A stretch of 64,000 nt of DNA from Pseudomonas pohangensis (GCF_900105995.1 NZ_LT629785.1:3472001-3536000), one strand, 5' to 3'; positions 41,742-51,288 are shown, counted from the stretch's first letter. The notes: generated by a model from the letters alone, not told the origin. Made by a program: numbers and translations.

Positions 41742-42923
41742 GTGCCAGCCACCTTCGACTTCACCAGCATTCAGGACCGCCTGGCCTGGTCGGCCAGCAA
41801 ATGGGAAAAATACCGCGGCCGTGAGGTAATCCCGTTGTGGGTGGCCGATATGGATTTCGCCGCACCGCCGGCGGTGCAGGCGGCGCTGGCCCGGCATGTG
41901 GCGCACGGCAATTACGGCTACATGGACGCCCCGCGGGAACTGGCCGCACAACTGGCCGCCGACTACCAGCGCCGCTATGCCTGGGCCATCGAACCGGAGT
42001 GGATCGTCTGGTTGCCGGGGCTGGTGATCGGCCTGAATCTGGCGGTGAAAACCTGCTGCACGCCGGGCGCAGCGGCCATTTGCTTTTCGCCGATCTATCC
42101 GCCGTTTCTGGCGGCGCCCAAAGCCCAGGGCTGCACGCTGGTCGATGTGCCCCTGCAGCCGCTGAATGCCGCCGAAACCGAATTTGTCATCGATTTTCCA
42201 GCGCTCGAGGCCGCGCTCCGTGCCACGCCGGACAGCCGTCTGCTGCTGCTCAGCCATCCGCACAATCCGATCGGCCGCCTGTTCAGCCGAACCGAGCTGG
42301 AGCAGCTGGCGGATTTCTGTGTCCGCCATGACCTGTATGTCTGCTCCGACGAAATCCATGCCGACCTGATTCTCGATGGCCAGACGCCGCATCTGCCCTT
42401 CGGCAAGCTGCTGGGCGAGTACGCGCCCGAACTGTTGCCGCGCTGCATTACCCTGCACAGCCCGAGCAAGACCTACAACATCGCCGGCCTGACCATCGCC
42501 TGGGCAGTGATACCTGATCCGGGGTTGCGCAGAGGTTTTCGTAAAGCCATGCACAAACTGGTGCCCGAGCCTTGCAGCTTCGGCTTCACCGCCCTGCAGG
42601 CAATTCTCGCGGACGGCGATGCCTGGCGGCAGGCGTTGCTGGCGCAGCTGCGGGAAAACCGCGACAAGGTGTCTGCCGCGCTGCAGCGCATGGGCCTGGC
42701 GCATACCCATCCGGAGGTGACCTACCTGAGCTGGATCGATGCCCGCGCGCTGGCGGCCAGAGTCGGCAATCCGGCGCGCTGGTTCGAGGAGCACGGCGCG
42801 GGGCTGTCCGACGGCACCGACTTCGGCCGGCCGGGCTTTCTGCGACTGAATTTCGCCCTGCCACCGCTGTTGCTTGACGAAGCGCTGGCGCGGATGGAGC
42901 ATGCCATCGCCAGCCTCGGGTAA
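41742..42923 (+). CDS. patB: PatB/MalY-type C-S beta-lyase (PLP enzyme)
   Basis: The GTG at 41742 is preferred to one at 41685 because GGAG precedes it and the protein then begins near the family start (VPATFDFTSIQDRLAWSASKWEKYRGREVIPLWVADMDFAAPP). The 393-residue fold-type I aminotransferase-like protein has the PLP lysine in LHSPSKTYNIAGL and LSHPHNPIGRLFS upstream. PatB proteins split cystathionine and other S-conjugates into thiol, pyruvate and ammonia. Monocistronic; a REP family B pair follows. Confidence 0.88.
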   Translation: MPATFDFTSIQDRLAWSASKWEKYRGREVIPLWVADMDFAAPPAVQAALARHVAHGNYGYMDAPRELAAQLAADYQRRYAWAIEPEWIVWLPGLVIGLNLAVKTCCTPGAAAICFSPIYPPFLAAPKAQGCTLVDVPLQPLNAAETEFVIDFPALEAALRATPDSRLLLLSHPHNPIGRLFSRTELEQLADFCVRHDLYVCSDEIHADLILDGQTPHLPFGKLLGEYAPELLPRCITLHSPSKTYNIAGLTIAWAVIPDPGLRRGFRKAMHKLVPEPCSFGFTALQAILADGDAWRQALLAQLRENRDKVSAALQRMGLAHTHPEVTYLSWIDARALAARVGNPARWFEEHGAGLSDGTDFGRPGFLRLNFALPPLLLDEALARMEHAIASLG

Positions 42924-42933
42924 TCTGCTTTGC

Positions 42934-43015
42934 GTAGGAGCGGGCTTGCCCGCGAATGCTTTCAAGGCAAAACCATCGCGTAACGCAAAACCATCGCGGG
43001 CAAGCCCGCTCCTGC
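42934..43015. repeat. REP family B, inverted pair
   Basis: Left arm 42934-42956 and right arm 42994-43015 match those at 20561-20622. The 37-base spacer holds a short direct repeat (AAAACCATCGCG). Confidence 0.86.
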
Positions 43016-43101
43016 ATTAAAACCTCCCCTTCGAACCAGCTGGCGCAATGCCAGGCGCATCCGGCGCAGACATATGGCCGCCACATCCCTAGAATGTCGC
43101 C

Positions 43102-45294
43102 ATGCATGACGATATCTCCTTTCTGCTCAACGACCTCAACGATGCCCAGCGCCAGGCCGTGGCCGCACCCCTTGGCCGCCAGCTGGTGCTGGCCGGCGCC
43201 GGCTCGGGCAAGACCCGCGTGCTGGTGCACCGCATCGCCTGGCTGATCCAGGTCGAACACGCCTCGCTGCACAGCATTCTCTCGGTGACCTTCACCAACA
43301 AGGCCGCTGCCGAGATGCGTGTGCGCATCGAACAGCTGCTCGGCATCAGCCCGCAGGGCATGTGGGTCGGCACCTTCCACGGTCTGGCCCATCGCCTGTT
43401 GCGTGCGCACTGGCAGGAAGCCGGGCTGGCGGAGAACTTCCAGATCCTCGATTCCGACGACCAGCAGCGGCTGGTCAAGCGGGTAATCCGCGACCTCGGG
43501 CTGGACGAGCAACGCTGGCCGGCCAAGCAGGCCCAGTGGTTTATCAACGGGCAGAAGGACGAAGGCCTGCGGCCCAAACATATCCAGCCGGCCGGTGACC
43601 TGTTCCTCGCCACCATGCTGAAAATCTACGCCGCATACGAGGCCGCCTGCGCCCGCGCCGGGGTGATCGACTTCGCCGAACTGTTGCTGCGCGCCCTCGA
43701 TCTGTGGCGCGACAATCCGGGCTTGCTCGAGCATTACCAGCGACGCTTCCGCCATGTACTGGTCGACGAATTCCAGGATACCAACGCCGTGCAGTACGCC
43801 TGGCTGCGGCTGCTGGCCAAGGGCGGCGAGAGCCTGATGGTGGTCGGCGATGACGACCAGTCGATCTACGGCTGGCGCGGCGCCAAGATCGAAAACATCC
43901 ATCAGTACAGCGATGACTTCCCCGATGTGCAGACCATCCGTCTGGAGCAGAACTACCGCTCCACCGCCGGCATCCTCAAGGCCGCCAATGCGCTGATCGC
44001 CAATAACCAGGGCCGGCTGGGCAAGGAATTGTGGACCGAGGACGCCGACGGCGAGCCGATCAGTCTGTACGCCGCCTTCAATGAATACGACGAAGCCCGT
44101 TATGTGGTCGAATCGGTCATGGATACGTTGCGCAAGGACGGCCTCAAGCGCAGCGAGATCGCCATCCTCTACCGCTCCAACGCGCAGTCGCGGGTGCTTG
44201 AAGAAGCCCTGTTGCGGGAGAAGATTCCCTACCGCATCTATGGTGGTCAGCGCTTCTTCGAGCGCGCCGAAATCAAGAACGCCATGGCTTACCTGCGCCT
44301 GCTCGACGGCCGTGGCAACGACGCGGCACTGGAGCGGGTGATCAATGTGCCGGCGCGCGGCATCGGCGAGAAAACCGTGGAGAGCATCCGCGTGTTTGCC
44401 CGTGAGCATCAGCTATCCCTGTGGGAATCGCTGACACAGATGCTCGCCCTCAAGCTGCTGCCCGGCCGCGCCAGTAGTGCGCTGCAGGGCTTCGTCGAAC
44501 TGCTGGAACAGCTCAGCGCCAAAGTGCTGCAGATGCCGCTGCATCTGATGACGCAGACGGTGATCGAGCAGAGCGGTCTGCTCACTTTCCACAAGGAAGA
44601 GAAAGGCGAAAAGGGTCAGGCCCGTGCGGAAAATCTCGGGGAACTGGTCAGCGCCGCGCGCGCCTTCGAGAACAACAGCGAGGAAGAAGAACTGTCACCG
44701 CTGCAGGCGTTCCTCGGCCATGCCTCGCTGGAAGCCGGCGAAACCCAGGCCGCCGAACACGAAGACAGCGTGCAACTGATGACCCTGCACAGCGCCAAGG
44801 GTCTGGAGTTTGCCAAGGTGTTTCTGGTCGGCATGGAAGAAGGCCTGTTCCCGCACAAGATGAGCCTGGAAGAACCGGGGCGTCTGGAAGAAGAGCGGCG
44901 CCTGGCCTATGTCGGCATCACCCGCGCCATGCAGCATCTGGTGCTCAGCTATGCGGAAACCCGGCGCCTGTATGGCAGCGAGACCTATAACAAGGTATCG
45001 CGTTTCGTCCGCGAAATTCCGCCGGCACTGATACAGGAAGTGCGTCTGGGCAACAGCGTGCAGCGGCCGTTTTCCGGCAGCCGCACCAGCACAACGGGCA
45101 GCAGCCTGTTTGCCGGCAGCGACATTCCGGAAACCGGATTTCGTCTCGGTCAGGCAGTGCGTCACAGCCTGTTCGGCGAAGGGGTGATCCTCAACTTCGA
45201 AGGCGCCGGCGCCCAGGCCCGGGTGCAGGTGAATTTCGCCAGCGAAGGCAGCAAGTGGCTGATGCTCGGCTATGCCAAGCTGGAAGCGCTGTAG
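43102..45294 (+). CDS. uvrD: DNA helicase II UvrD
   Basis: The 730-residue superfamily 1A helicase has Walker A LAGAGSGKTRVLVHRI near residue 31, motif II VDEFQDTN near 224, DDDQSIYGWRGA near 253, LEQNYRST and, at the C-terminus, TLHSAKGLEFAKVFLVGMEEGLFP and VGITRAMQHL. It unwinds DNA 3' to 5' in nucleotide-excision and mismatch repair. The C-terminal Tudor-like end (RLGQAVRHSLFGEGVILNFEG) matches UvrD/PcrA rather than Rep. Length fits the family. Confidence 0.93.
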   Translation: MHDDISFLLNDLNDAQRQAVAAPLGRQLVLAGAGSGKTRVLVHRIAWLIQVEHASLHSILSVTFTNKAAAEMRVRIEQLLGISPQGMWVGTFHGLAHRLLRAHWQEAGLAENFQILDSDDQQRLVKRVIRDLGLDEQRWPAKQAQWFINGQKDEGLRPKHIQPAGDLFLATMLKIYAAYEAACARAGVIDFAELLLRALDLWRDNPGLLEHYQRRFRHVLVDEFQDTNAVQYAWLRLLAKGGESLMVVGDDDQSIYGWRGAKIENIHQYSDDFPDVQTIRLEQNYRSTAGILKAANALIANNQGRLGKELWTEDADGEPISLYAAFNEYDEARYVVESVMDTLRKDGLKRSEIAILYRSNAQSRVLEEALLREKIPYRIYGGQRFFERAEIKNAMAYLRLLDGRGNDAALERVINVPARGIGEKTVESIRVFAREHQLSLWESLTQMLALKLLPGRASSALQGFVELLEQLSAKVLQMPLHLMTQTVIEQSGLLTFHKEEKGEKGQARAENLGELVSAARAFENNSEEEELSPLQAFLGHASLEAGETQAAEHEDSVQLMTLHSAKGLEFAKVFLVGMEEGLFPHKMSLEEPGRLEEERRLAYVGITRAMQHLVLSYAETRRLYGSETYNKVSRFVREIPPALIQEVRLGNSVQRPFSGSRTSTTGSSLFAGSDIPETGFRLGQAVRHSLFGEGVILNFEGAGAQARVQVNFASEGSKWLMLGYAKLEAL

Positions 45295-45701
45295 CGGCTT
45301 CCCGTAACAAGCCCCGGGCCTGCCGTTCATCCCCGTCTGCACAAAGCCGAAGAAACCCGCCGGTTTGCCCTGGGCGCAGCTTGTTGTGCGTGAATAAAAC
45401 AGCTCACCCCAGGTGATCGCCCGGCTTCCGGTTGTCGCGCAATAGCCAAAGGGCGCTGCGCCTGCTGCTGCCCATCGACAGCAATTCACAGCATAAAAAC
45501 CGGCGCCCAGAGCCGCCCGTCTGAATTTTACTTTTGGTAACACTATGAGTGTGAATATACGTAACACTTCGGTATACTCCCGCCCAGCAAAAACCCTTGC
45601 AATTCGACACAGCTGTATCAACAAACCAACGTTCAAGTCATAAACCTGACTATCAGAACGAACACACCCTCACCCCGCCACAAGCGGAAGGAAGCACCAC
45701 C
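45295..45701. other. Intergenic region with promoter of the DUF1127 gene
   Basis: About 400 bases between uvrD and a short gene. TATACT at 45573-45578 is a good -10 box; the matching -35 (about TGTGAA, 45550) is poor. The octamer GTAACACT occurs twice (45537-45544 and 45561-45568), and ACACT-ATG-AGTGT is a small palindrome beside the first copy, so an activator site is possible. No gene was seen. Confidence 0.5.
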
Positions 45702-45920
45702 ATGGAACGCACCCTAAGTTCCGACTCCCTGTTTCAAGTCAACACCCCTAAATTACCCATCAATTTGCCTTTGTCGGTTATCTCCACGCTGCAGTTATGG
45801 AAGCGCCGTATCGCCAGCCGTCGTGAGCTGGCCATGCTCGACAGTCGCATGCTGGCCGATGCCGGCATCAGCTACTCCGAGCGCGATGCCATTCTGCGCA
45901 AGCCGTTCTGGCGCAGTTAA
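45702..45920 (+). CDS. DUF1127 (YjiS-like) small protein
   Basis: The 72-residue protein ends in the family pattern LWKRRIASRRELAMLDSRMLADAGISYSERDAILRKPFWRS. DUF1127 proteins are short Arg-rich factors; some influence RNA turnover or phosphate and carbon responses in alphaproteobacteria, so a regulatory role is possible but unproven here. The N-terminal 30 residues are less typical. GGAAGGA lies 11 bases before the ATG. A strong terminator follows, so the transcript is monocistronic. Confidence 0.85.
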   Translation: MERTLSSDSLFQVNTPKLPINLPLSVISTLQLWKRRIASRRELAMLDSRMLADAGISYSERDAILRKPFWRS

Positions 45921-45963
45921 CTGCCGGCAGGCAGCGCTGTATTGCGCTGACTAGCAGACAAAT

Positions 45964-45991
45964 AAAAACACCGGCCAAGGCCGGTGTTTTT
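45964..45991. terminator. Rho-independent terminator
   Basis: AAAAACACCGGCC pairs exactly with GGCCGGTGTTTTT around a 2-base turn, giving a GC-rich stem and a U-run. Ends the DUF1127 transcript. Confidence 0.9.
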
Positions 45992-46245
45992 GTGTGCAAC
46001 GCACAGCCGCCTGCAAGTACCTGGTGACACCGGCCCGGCAGGATCCTTTGAACGGTTACTGCTGGCAGAACTCACCCCGCAAACCGGCGCTGCGCACATC
46101 AGCCAGAAGCGATTTCCACCGTCTACATGGCCGATTTTCAAAAAGCTGTGAGCCGGTTGCCATCAACACGGCCAACACCCAGCTAGACTGCGCCACAGCA
46201 AACGCCAACCGGCGCATTGCTGTCATCTCTTGCGAGAGTGCTTCC

Positions 46246-46740
46246 GTGACCAGAACCCCCGTACGTCTGTTCCTGCTGTGCTGGTTTTGCCTGCTGGCCG
46301 CCTGCGCCAGCACACCCAACCACTTCCAGCCGTCGGCACCCTCCGCGGCGGATCGCGGGCTGGTCTACCTGTACCGGCCAGAAGCATCGAATCCGGGCAT
46401 GCAGCCGCTGCGCTTTTCCTACCCGGTGGTCATGGTCGATGGCCGCAGCGTGGGTATTCTCGAGTTCGACAAGTATTTCCCGGTGGAACTGGCTGCCGGC
46501 CAGCACAGTATTCTGGTGACTGGCGGCGTTGCGCCGGCCAAGTGGGAAAATCTCCCCGACATCCAGCAGCAGTTCAACCTCGCGCCTGGCGAGGTCAAGT
46601 ACCTCAAGCTCGACGTGCAATTCCAGCTGGATGACATGACCTTCGGCGACTCTTCGGCGAAGTACAGCATCTTCCTCACGCCCATGGACAGTGACAGCGC
46701 GATCCCGGAGATTCGCACCACCGAACTGCGCAGCTTCTGA
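46246..46740 (+). CDS. DUF2846-like lipoprotein
   Basis: The GTG at 46246 gives a lipoprotein signal (RLFLLCWFCLLAACASTPN, lipidated Cys in LAACAS). The 164-residue protein continues with RGLVYLYRPEASNPGMQPLRFSYPVVMVDGRSVGILEFDKYFPVELAAGQHSI, the pattern of DUF2846-type lipoproteins, whose function is unknown. The ribosome site is weak, so the start is not certain; the upstream open frame is not convincing. It follows the terminator and is probably monocistronic or linked to the next gene. Confidence 0.75.
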   Translation: MTRTPVRLFLLCWFCLLAACASTPNHFQPSAPSAADRGLVYLYRPEASNPGMQPLRFSYPVVMVDGRSVGILEFDKYFPVELAAGQHSILVTGGVAPAKWENLPDIQQQFNLAPGEVKYLKLDVQFQLDDMTFGDSSAKYSIFLTPMDSDSAIPEIRTTELRSF

Positions 46741-46836
46741 GATGGGCCGGAACGTGCAATACAGGATCCGCAGCAACGACAAGAGCCATTGCGCATGTGC
46801 CTTGAAAAGTACCACCCGTGATTGCAGGCAGGCCGG

Positions 46837-47250
46837 ATGAGCATTGTGGAAGAAGCCGAATCAGGTTTCAGCATTCGTGTAAGCGGCCGCCTGCTGCTGA
46901 TCCGCCACTGGGGGGTGATGACCTGCACGCTGGGAAAAGCATTTGCCGAGCAATACAAGGCCGCGATCAGGCCACTGCAGGAGGCACACTGGGCAGAAGT
47001 CATCGATCTGGTGGATGTACTGGCGGTGGAGCCGGGCCGCAGGGACGAAGTGGCAACCCTGTTCGAGTACGAAAACCTGCAGAACAACGTGGCCACGGCC
47101 TACCTGATCAGCGACCGTACGGCACCTGAACATCTGCGCGATCTGCGCTACCTGATACAGACCCAGACTGCCAGCTTTGCCGACCAGTTCTTCCGTGATC
47201 CGCTGGAGGCCCTGAACTGGGTCAATCAGCGGCTGGCCATTGCCCGCTAG
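46837..47250 (+). CDS. Small hypothetical protein (STAS-like)
   Basis: The start at 46837 is chosen over a TTG at 46822. The 137-residue protein has no signal or membrane segment. It reads SGFSIRVSGRLLLIRHWGVMTCTLGKAFAEQYKAAIRPLQ... VIDLVDVLAVEPGRRDEV; the alternation and AWAEVIDLVDV-like strand recall STAS/SpoIIAA folds, but I cannot be sure. Its stop overlaps the convergent permease stop by 4 bases. Confidence 0.62.
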   Translation: MSIVEEAESGFSIRVSGRLLLIRHWGVMTCTLGKAFAEQYKAAIRPLQEAHWAEVIDLVDVLAVEPGRRDEVATLFEYENLQNNVATAYLISDRTAPEHLRDLRYLIQTQTASFADQFFRDPLEALNWVNQRLAIAR

Positions 47251-48587
47251 CTACGCTCGGCACGCGCATTGTGCCATTTCATCCAGACGTGCAAAGGCAC
47301 CGCAGCCACGATCAGCAGCGTGCCGAGGAACACCGTCTCGGCACCCGAGCCGTAGAGCGCCCAGCCGGAGTACAGGAAGCCCAGGCTGCCGAGCAGGCCG
47401 ACCTTGAATAACCCCACACCTTGCAGGCCCTGCTTGCCCTTGAGGCGAATCATCAACTCGGCAAAGGCGCAGAGTGCGTAGGGCAGCAGGCTGGACATCA
47501 CCGCCAGCAGGATGATCGAGTTGAACGCGCCGACCAGTCCCTGGGAGAAATTCATGATCACCAGAATCGAAGCCAGCAGATTGGAGAAAACCAGCGCGTT
47601 GGCCGGTGTACCAAAACGCGACAAGCGGCCCATGCTGGCTGGAAATACCCGGTCCTGCGCCGCGCCATAAGGCACCTGGCCGGTCAGCAGGGTAAAGCCG
47701 TTCAGCGTGCCGAAAGTGGCAATCACCGCGCCGAGGGCGATCAGCACACCCCAGGTCGAGCCCCACATATGCTCGGCAACGTCTGCCAGCGGAGCGGACG
47801 ATTGCGCCAGGGTCGTCGAGGGCAGTACGCCGATCGCCACCGTGGTCACCGCTATGTATACCGCCGCCGCGATCAGCACACCGATGATGGTGGCGCGCGG
47901 AATGGTCTTTTCCGGATTGATCACGGCACCCGAAGGCACAGTCGCCGACTCCAGCCCCAGATAGGCCCAGAGGGTCAGCGCCGCTGCCGCCGAGATGGCC
48001 GAAAGGTTCGACTGGCCACTGACATTCAGCGGGCTGTAGTTGGCCAGGTCGACCCAGAAAAACCCCAGCGTGCCGATCAGGATCAACGGCAGCAGCTTGA
48101 GTACGGTGGTGATCACCTGGATCACCCCGGCTTCCTTGACCCCGCGGATATTCACCAGCGTCAGCAGCCAGATCGCCCCCAGCGCAACGGCCAGGCTATA
48201 GCTCTGTGATGCGGCCACTTCCGGCACCAGAAAGCCGACATAGCCGGCCAGGGCCACCGCCACGCCGGCGTTACCGGTCCACAGCGCAATCCAGTAGCCC
48301 CAGGCAATCAGAAAGCCGGCAAACTCGCCGTAGCCTTCCTGGGTATAGGCGTATGGTCCGCCGGTCTTGCTGACCAGCTGCGACAGCCGGCCAAAGATGA
48401 TCGCCAGAATCAGTGCGCCGGCCGAAGTCAGCAACCAACCGCCGAGGGCGATCGGGCCGAAGGCCGCCAGCGAGGCCGGCAACAGGAAAATCCCCGAACC
48501 GATCATGTTGCCGACCACCAGGGCCGTACACGCCATCAGTCCGAGGGCGCGCGTATCTGGGCCGCTGTTCGCAGTGTTTGAGGGCAT
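47247..48587 (-). CDS. APC-family amino acid permease (antiporter-like)
   Basis: The start at 48587 follows AAGGA by 8 bases; the upstream extension is non-coding in character. The 446-residue protein has 12 hydrophobic segments and the APC start TRALGLMACTALVVGNMIGSGIFLLPASLAAFGP, with GSGIF as substrate-binding loop, and SSLLPYALCAFAELM near the end. It resembles AdiC/PotE/CadB-type antiporters; a decarboxylase partner is not adjacent, so its substrate is unknown. Confidence 0.86.
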   Translation of the reverse strand: MPSNTANSGPDTRALGLMACTALVVGNMIGSGIFLLPASLAAFGPIALGGWLLTSAGALILAIIFGRLSQLVSKTGGPYAYTQEGYGEFAGFLIAWGYWIALWTGNAGVAVALAGYVGFLVPEVAASQSYSLAVALGAIWLLTLVNIRGVKEAGVIQVITTVLKLLPLILIGTLGFFWVDLANYSPLNVSGQSNLSAISAAAALTLWAYLGLESATVPSGAVINPEKTIPRATIIGVLIAAAVYIAVTTVAIGVLPSTTLAQSSAPLADVAEHMWGSTWGVLIALGAVIATFGTLNGFTLLTGQVPYGAAQDRVFPASMGRLSRFGTPANALVFSNLLASILVIMNFSQGLVGAFNSIILLAVMSSLLPYALCAFAELMIRLKGKQGLQGVGLFKVGLLGSLGFLYSGWALYGSGAETVFLGTLLIVAAVPLHVWMKWHNARAERS

Positions 48588-48779
48588 CCGACTGATCCTT
48601 GCAAGATGAAATAAAGTTCTGGCTGGCAACAGCATAGAACATGCAGCAAACCGGCTGGATAGCCGTCGATTTTGCCGGATAACCACAGTACTGCATAAAT
48701 CCGGAAACACTCTAGCTCTGGATTGCGCCAACCCGGCACGGGCAATATGCGCGGTGTTTTTCTTGCGAGTGAATCGGAT

Positions 48780-49598
48780 ATGCAACGTTTTCTTAGCTTG
48801 ACCATGGCCGTGTGCCTAAGCCTGACTATGAGCCTGGATGTGCTGGCTGCCAAGCGCCTGGGCGGAGCCAAAAGCTTTGGCACCGCGCCCAGCCACCAGA
48901 CCCAGATGAAGCAGACTCAACCCGTTGCCGGCAATCCGGCGACCGCCGCCAGACCTGCCGCCGCCACAGGCGCTTCGCGCTGGCTTGGCCCGCTTGCCGG
49001 GATTGCTGCCGGCGGCCTGCTCGCTTCGCTGTTCATGGGCGATGGTTTTCAGGGCCTGCAACTGTTCGACATCCTGATCTTCGGGCTGATCGCCTTTGTA
49101 CTGTTCCGCCTGTTTGCGGCACGGCGCCAGCCGGCCATGGCCGGCACGGCACCGATGTCACGTGAAGCCGCCACATCCGGCAATCTGTTCGGCTCAGCCG
49201 CTAGCGCCCTGCCGCGGATCCAGGCACCAGCCTGGTTCGATGCCGACAAGTTCATCGAACAGGGCCGTCAGCACTTCCTGGCCCTGCAGCAGCACTGGGA
49301 TGCCAACGAGATGGACAAGATCAGCGAGTTCTTCACGCCGCAGATGACCCAGTTCCTCAAGCAGGAGCGGCTCAATCTGGGTGACGGCTTCCAGTCCACC
49401 TACATCGACGACCTGCAGGTGCAGCTCGACGGTATCGATGACAATCCAACCGTGACCGTGGCCACCCTGACCTTTTCCGGCCTGGCCAAGACCTCGCGTT
49501 TCGACCAGGGCGAGGCTTTCAGCGAAAGCTGGCGGCTGGAGCGGGCCGCTGGTGACAACCAGCCATGGCTGGTGGCCGGCATCCGCCAGAATGGCTGA
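48780..49598 (+). CDS. TIM44-like domain membrane protein
   Basis: The start at 48780 gives a 272-residue protein with a signal peptide (SLTMAVCLSLTMSLDVLAAK), a Gly/Ala-rich linker, two hydrophobic segments (GIAAGGLLASLF and FDILIFGLIAFVLFRLF), and a C-terminal TIM44-like (Tim44) domain of about 120 residues (FIEQGRQHFLALQQHWDANEMDKISEFFTPQMTQFLKQE). This plan is known in many proteobacteria; a role in membrane-protein insertion has been proposed but is not established. Confidence 0.83.
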   Translation: MQRFLSLTMAVCLSLTMSLDVLAAKRLGGAKSFGTAPSHQTQMKQTQPVAGNPATAARPAAATGASRWLGPLAGIAAGGLLASLFMGDGFQGLQLFDILIFGLIAFVLFRLFAARRQPAMAGTAPMSREAATSGNLFGSAASALPRIQAPAWFDADKFIEQGRQHFLALQQHWDANEMDKISEFFTPQMTQFLKQERLNLGDGFQSTYIDDLQVQLDGIDDNPTVTVATLTFSGLAKTSRFDQGEAFSESWRLERAAGDNQPWLVAGIRQNG

Positions 49599-49684
49599 TC
49601 AACCGCCTGATGAATGATCCCCGCAGAGCGTTCGGCGCTCTGCTAGAGTCAGTTTCCCTGCTCAATCACCATGAGGACTGCGAC

Positions 49685-50053
49685 ATGATCGGTTATTCGA
49701 TGATCGGCACCAACAATCTGGAACAGGCCAAGGCTTTCTACACCGCGTTGCTCGGCGAAATGGGCGCTTCGGTATTGATGGATGTCGGCCGTGGCGCCTT
49801 CTTCGGCGTCAAGATGGGCCAGCCGATGCTTGGTGTGGCCATCCCCTACAACAAGGAAGCGGCTGTCGCCGGCAATGGCAACATGATTGCTCTGGTGGCC
49901 GGCTCCCGTGACAACGTCGACAAGCTGTACGCCAAGGCGATCAGCCTCGGTGCCACCGACGAAGGCGCCCCCGGCGAGCGTATGCCCGGCTTCTACGCCG
50001 GCTACTTCCGCGATCTGGACGGCAACAAGCTGGCTTTCTTCCATATGGGCTAA
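49685..50053 (+). CDS. VOC (glyoxalase/dioxygenase) superfamily protein
   Basis: The start at 49685 follows GAGGAC. The 122-residue protein is one VOC unit: MIGYSMIGTNNLEQAKAFYTALLG opens the first beta-alpha-beta module, and GFYAGYFRDLDGNKLAFFHMG is the C-terminal metal-ligand strand. Residues Glu in LGEMG and other positions would be needed to claim activity; GloA itself has His/Glu ligands not clearly matched here. Substrate unknown. A terminator follows. Confidence 0.85.
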   Translation: MIGYSMIGTNNLEQAKAFYTALLGEMGASVLMDVGRGAFFGVKMGQPMLGVAIPYNKEAAVAGNGNMIALVAGSRDNVDKLYAKAISLGATDEGAPGERMPGFYAGYFRDLDGNKLAFFHMG

Positions 50054-50073
50054 GCGCTTCTGACCGTTTCAAT

Positions 50074-50099
50074 AAAACCCGGGGTTTCCCGGGTTTTTT
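50074..50099 (+). terminator. Rho-independent terminator
   Basis: AAAACCCGGG pairs exactly with CCCGGGTTTT around a 4-base loop; the run of six T follows. Ends the VOC gene. Confidence 0.9.
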
Positions 50100-50119
50100 G
50101 TGGGTGATGGGAAAGGTTG

Positions 50120-50812
50120 GGGATTGGCAATCCCAAGCAGTTCTTCAAGGAAGGCGTCTGGCGGATTGCCGAGTTTTGTTGATACATCTGTTCCGCCCTG
50201 CTGGGCGTGTCACTTTTGCCAGTCGCGGCAAAAGTAACCAAAACCGCTTGCCCCATCATCCGGGTCTTCGCTGCGCTCAGACTTCCCTCATTCCGGTGCC
50301 ACTCCACAGGCACGCCCCGAAGGGCCATCCGTGGCCCATCGGGGCTTTCTCGGCGTCCTGCCTCGAAACCTGCTACGCAACACCTCCATTCGGCCTTCTC
50401 AAGGGGCGTTTGGGTGCCTACCGGATCGTTCCCACGCTCTGCGTGGGAGCCATCGGATTAAAGGGGCTACCTGCTTGCACGGACTGAAAGTCCCGTCAGG
50501 AGGGTGAGCGGAATCGGTGTGCAAGGGGTTGAGCGACATGGATGTCGCGAGAGCTGCGATGGGCCAGGGACGGCCCTTCGCGGCGTGCCCCTGGAACAGC
50601 GATGGAGCGAACGCACCCGGAACGTAGCGAAGCGAAGAGATGGGCCGTATGCCGGGCGCGCTTTCTCTTTGCTTACTTTCTCTTTGCGCGCGCAAAGAGA
50701 AAGTGAGGCGCCGTGCAAGGCGCAATCTGTAGTCGAGTAGCGAGGAAAGCGTGTCGGTCTGAAACGACGCATCCAATCACGCTCAGAAAATCAGCTGCGG
50801 ATTGCCAATCCC
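50120..50812. repeat. Gene-free repeat element of about 690 bases with inverted ends
   Basis: GGGATTGGCAATCC at 50120-50133 recurs inverted at 50799-50812. Inside, two arms carry related GC-rich text in opposite orientation: the left one holds CGAAGGGCCATCCGTGGCC and CTTCGCTGCGCTCAGAC, the right GGGCCAGGGACGGCCCTTCG and AAGCGAAGAGATG. AAAGAGAAAG also pairs with CTTTCTCTTT. Open frames exist on both strands but have no ribosome site or coding bias. This layout resembles long non-coding repeats seen in several Pseudomonas genomes (recalled, not checked). Confidence 0.65.
50428..50450. repeat. REP family C palindrome
   Basis: GTTCCCACGC-TCT-GCGTGGGAGC, inside the repeat element. Confidence 0.82.
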
Positions 50813-50826
50813 GCAACCAACCCCAA

Positions 50827-51288
50827 TCACAGCCAGCGCCGCACCCGCGCCCGGTAGTCTTCATACTGCTGACCAAATTTCTCCGCCAGAAACCGCTCTT
50901 CCAGACTGATCTGGAAACGGTTCATGTACAGCACGAACAGCGGCAGGCCGGCCAATGCCGGCAGGTTGCCCAGCCACAGTGCCCAGGCCAGCAACCACAA
51001 CAACATGCCCAGATACATCGGGTTGCGCGAGATGCGGTTGAAGCCGCTAACCACCAGCACCGCCGCGCGCCCGGGGCGGGTTGGCTCGATGGTGGTTCGG
51101 GCGCGGATGAACAGCGCCACGCTGACTGCAATCAGGCCGGTGCCGGCGATCAGCGCCAGCACACTCAACAGCGTTTGCAGGGGCAAACGAAAACTGGCTA
51201 GCGGCAGCAATTTGGCCAGCAGCCACATCAGCAGGCCGGTGCATAGCGTCACCAGTGGTGGCGGAATCTTCAGTTCAAGTGCAGACAT
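50827..51288 (-). CDS. Isoprenylcysteine methyltransferase-family membrane protein
   Basis: This 153-residue protein has four hydrophobic segments and the ICMT/PEMT signature SGFNRISRNPMYLGMLLWLLAWALWLGN, followed by ERFLAEKFGQQYEDYRARVRRWL. The RNPMYLG and the E-x-x-L-x-x-x-F-G-x-x-Y pattern form the AdoMet and substrate region of this family. In bacteria these enzymes methylate unknown lipids or small molecules. GGGAAAC precedes the ATG. Isolated between the repeat element and the SUKH gene. Confidence 0.87.
   Translation of the reverse strand: MSALELKIPPPLVTLCTGLLMWLLAKLLPLASFRLPLQTLLSVLALIAGTGLIAVSVALFIRARTTIEPTRPGRAAVLVVSGFNRISRNPMYLGMLLWLLAWALWLGNLPALAGLPLFVLYMNRFQISLEERFLAEKFGQQYEDYRARVRRWL

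Noticed and set aside
50098..50776. Open frames of 129 and 125 codons in the 50.1-50.8 kb gap
   Set aside because: No ribosome site or protein-like composition; the segment is an inverted repeat element with a REP copy.
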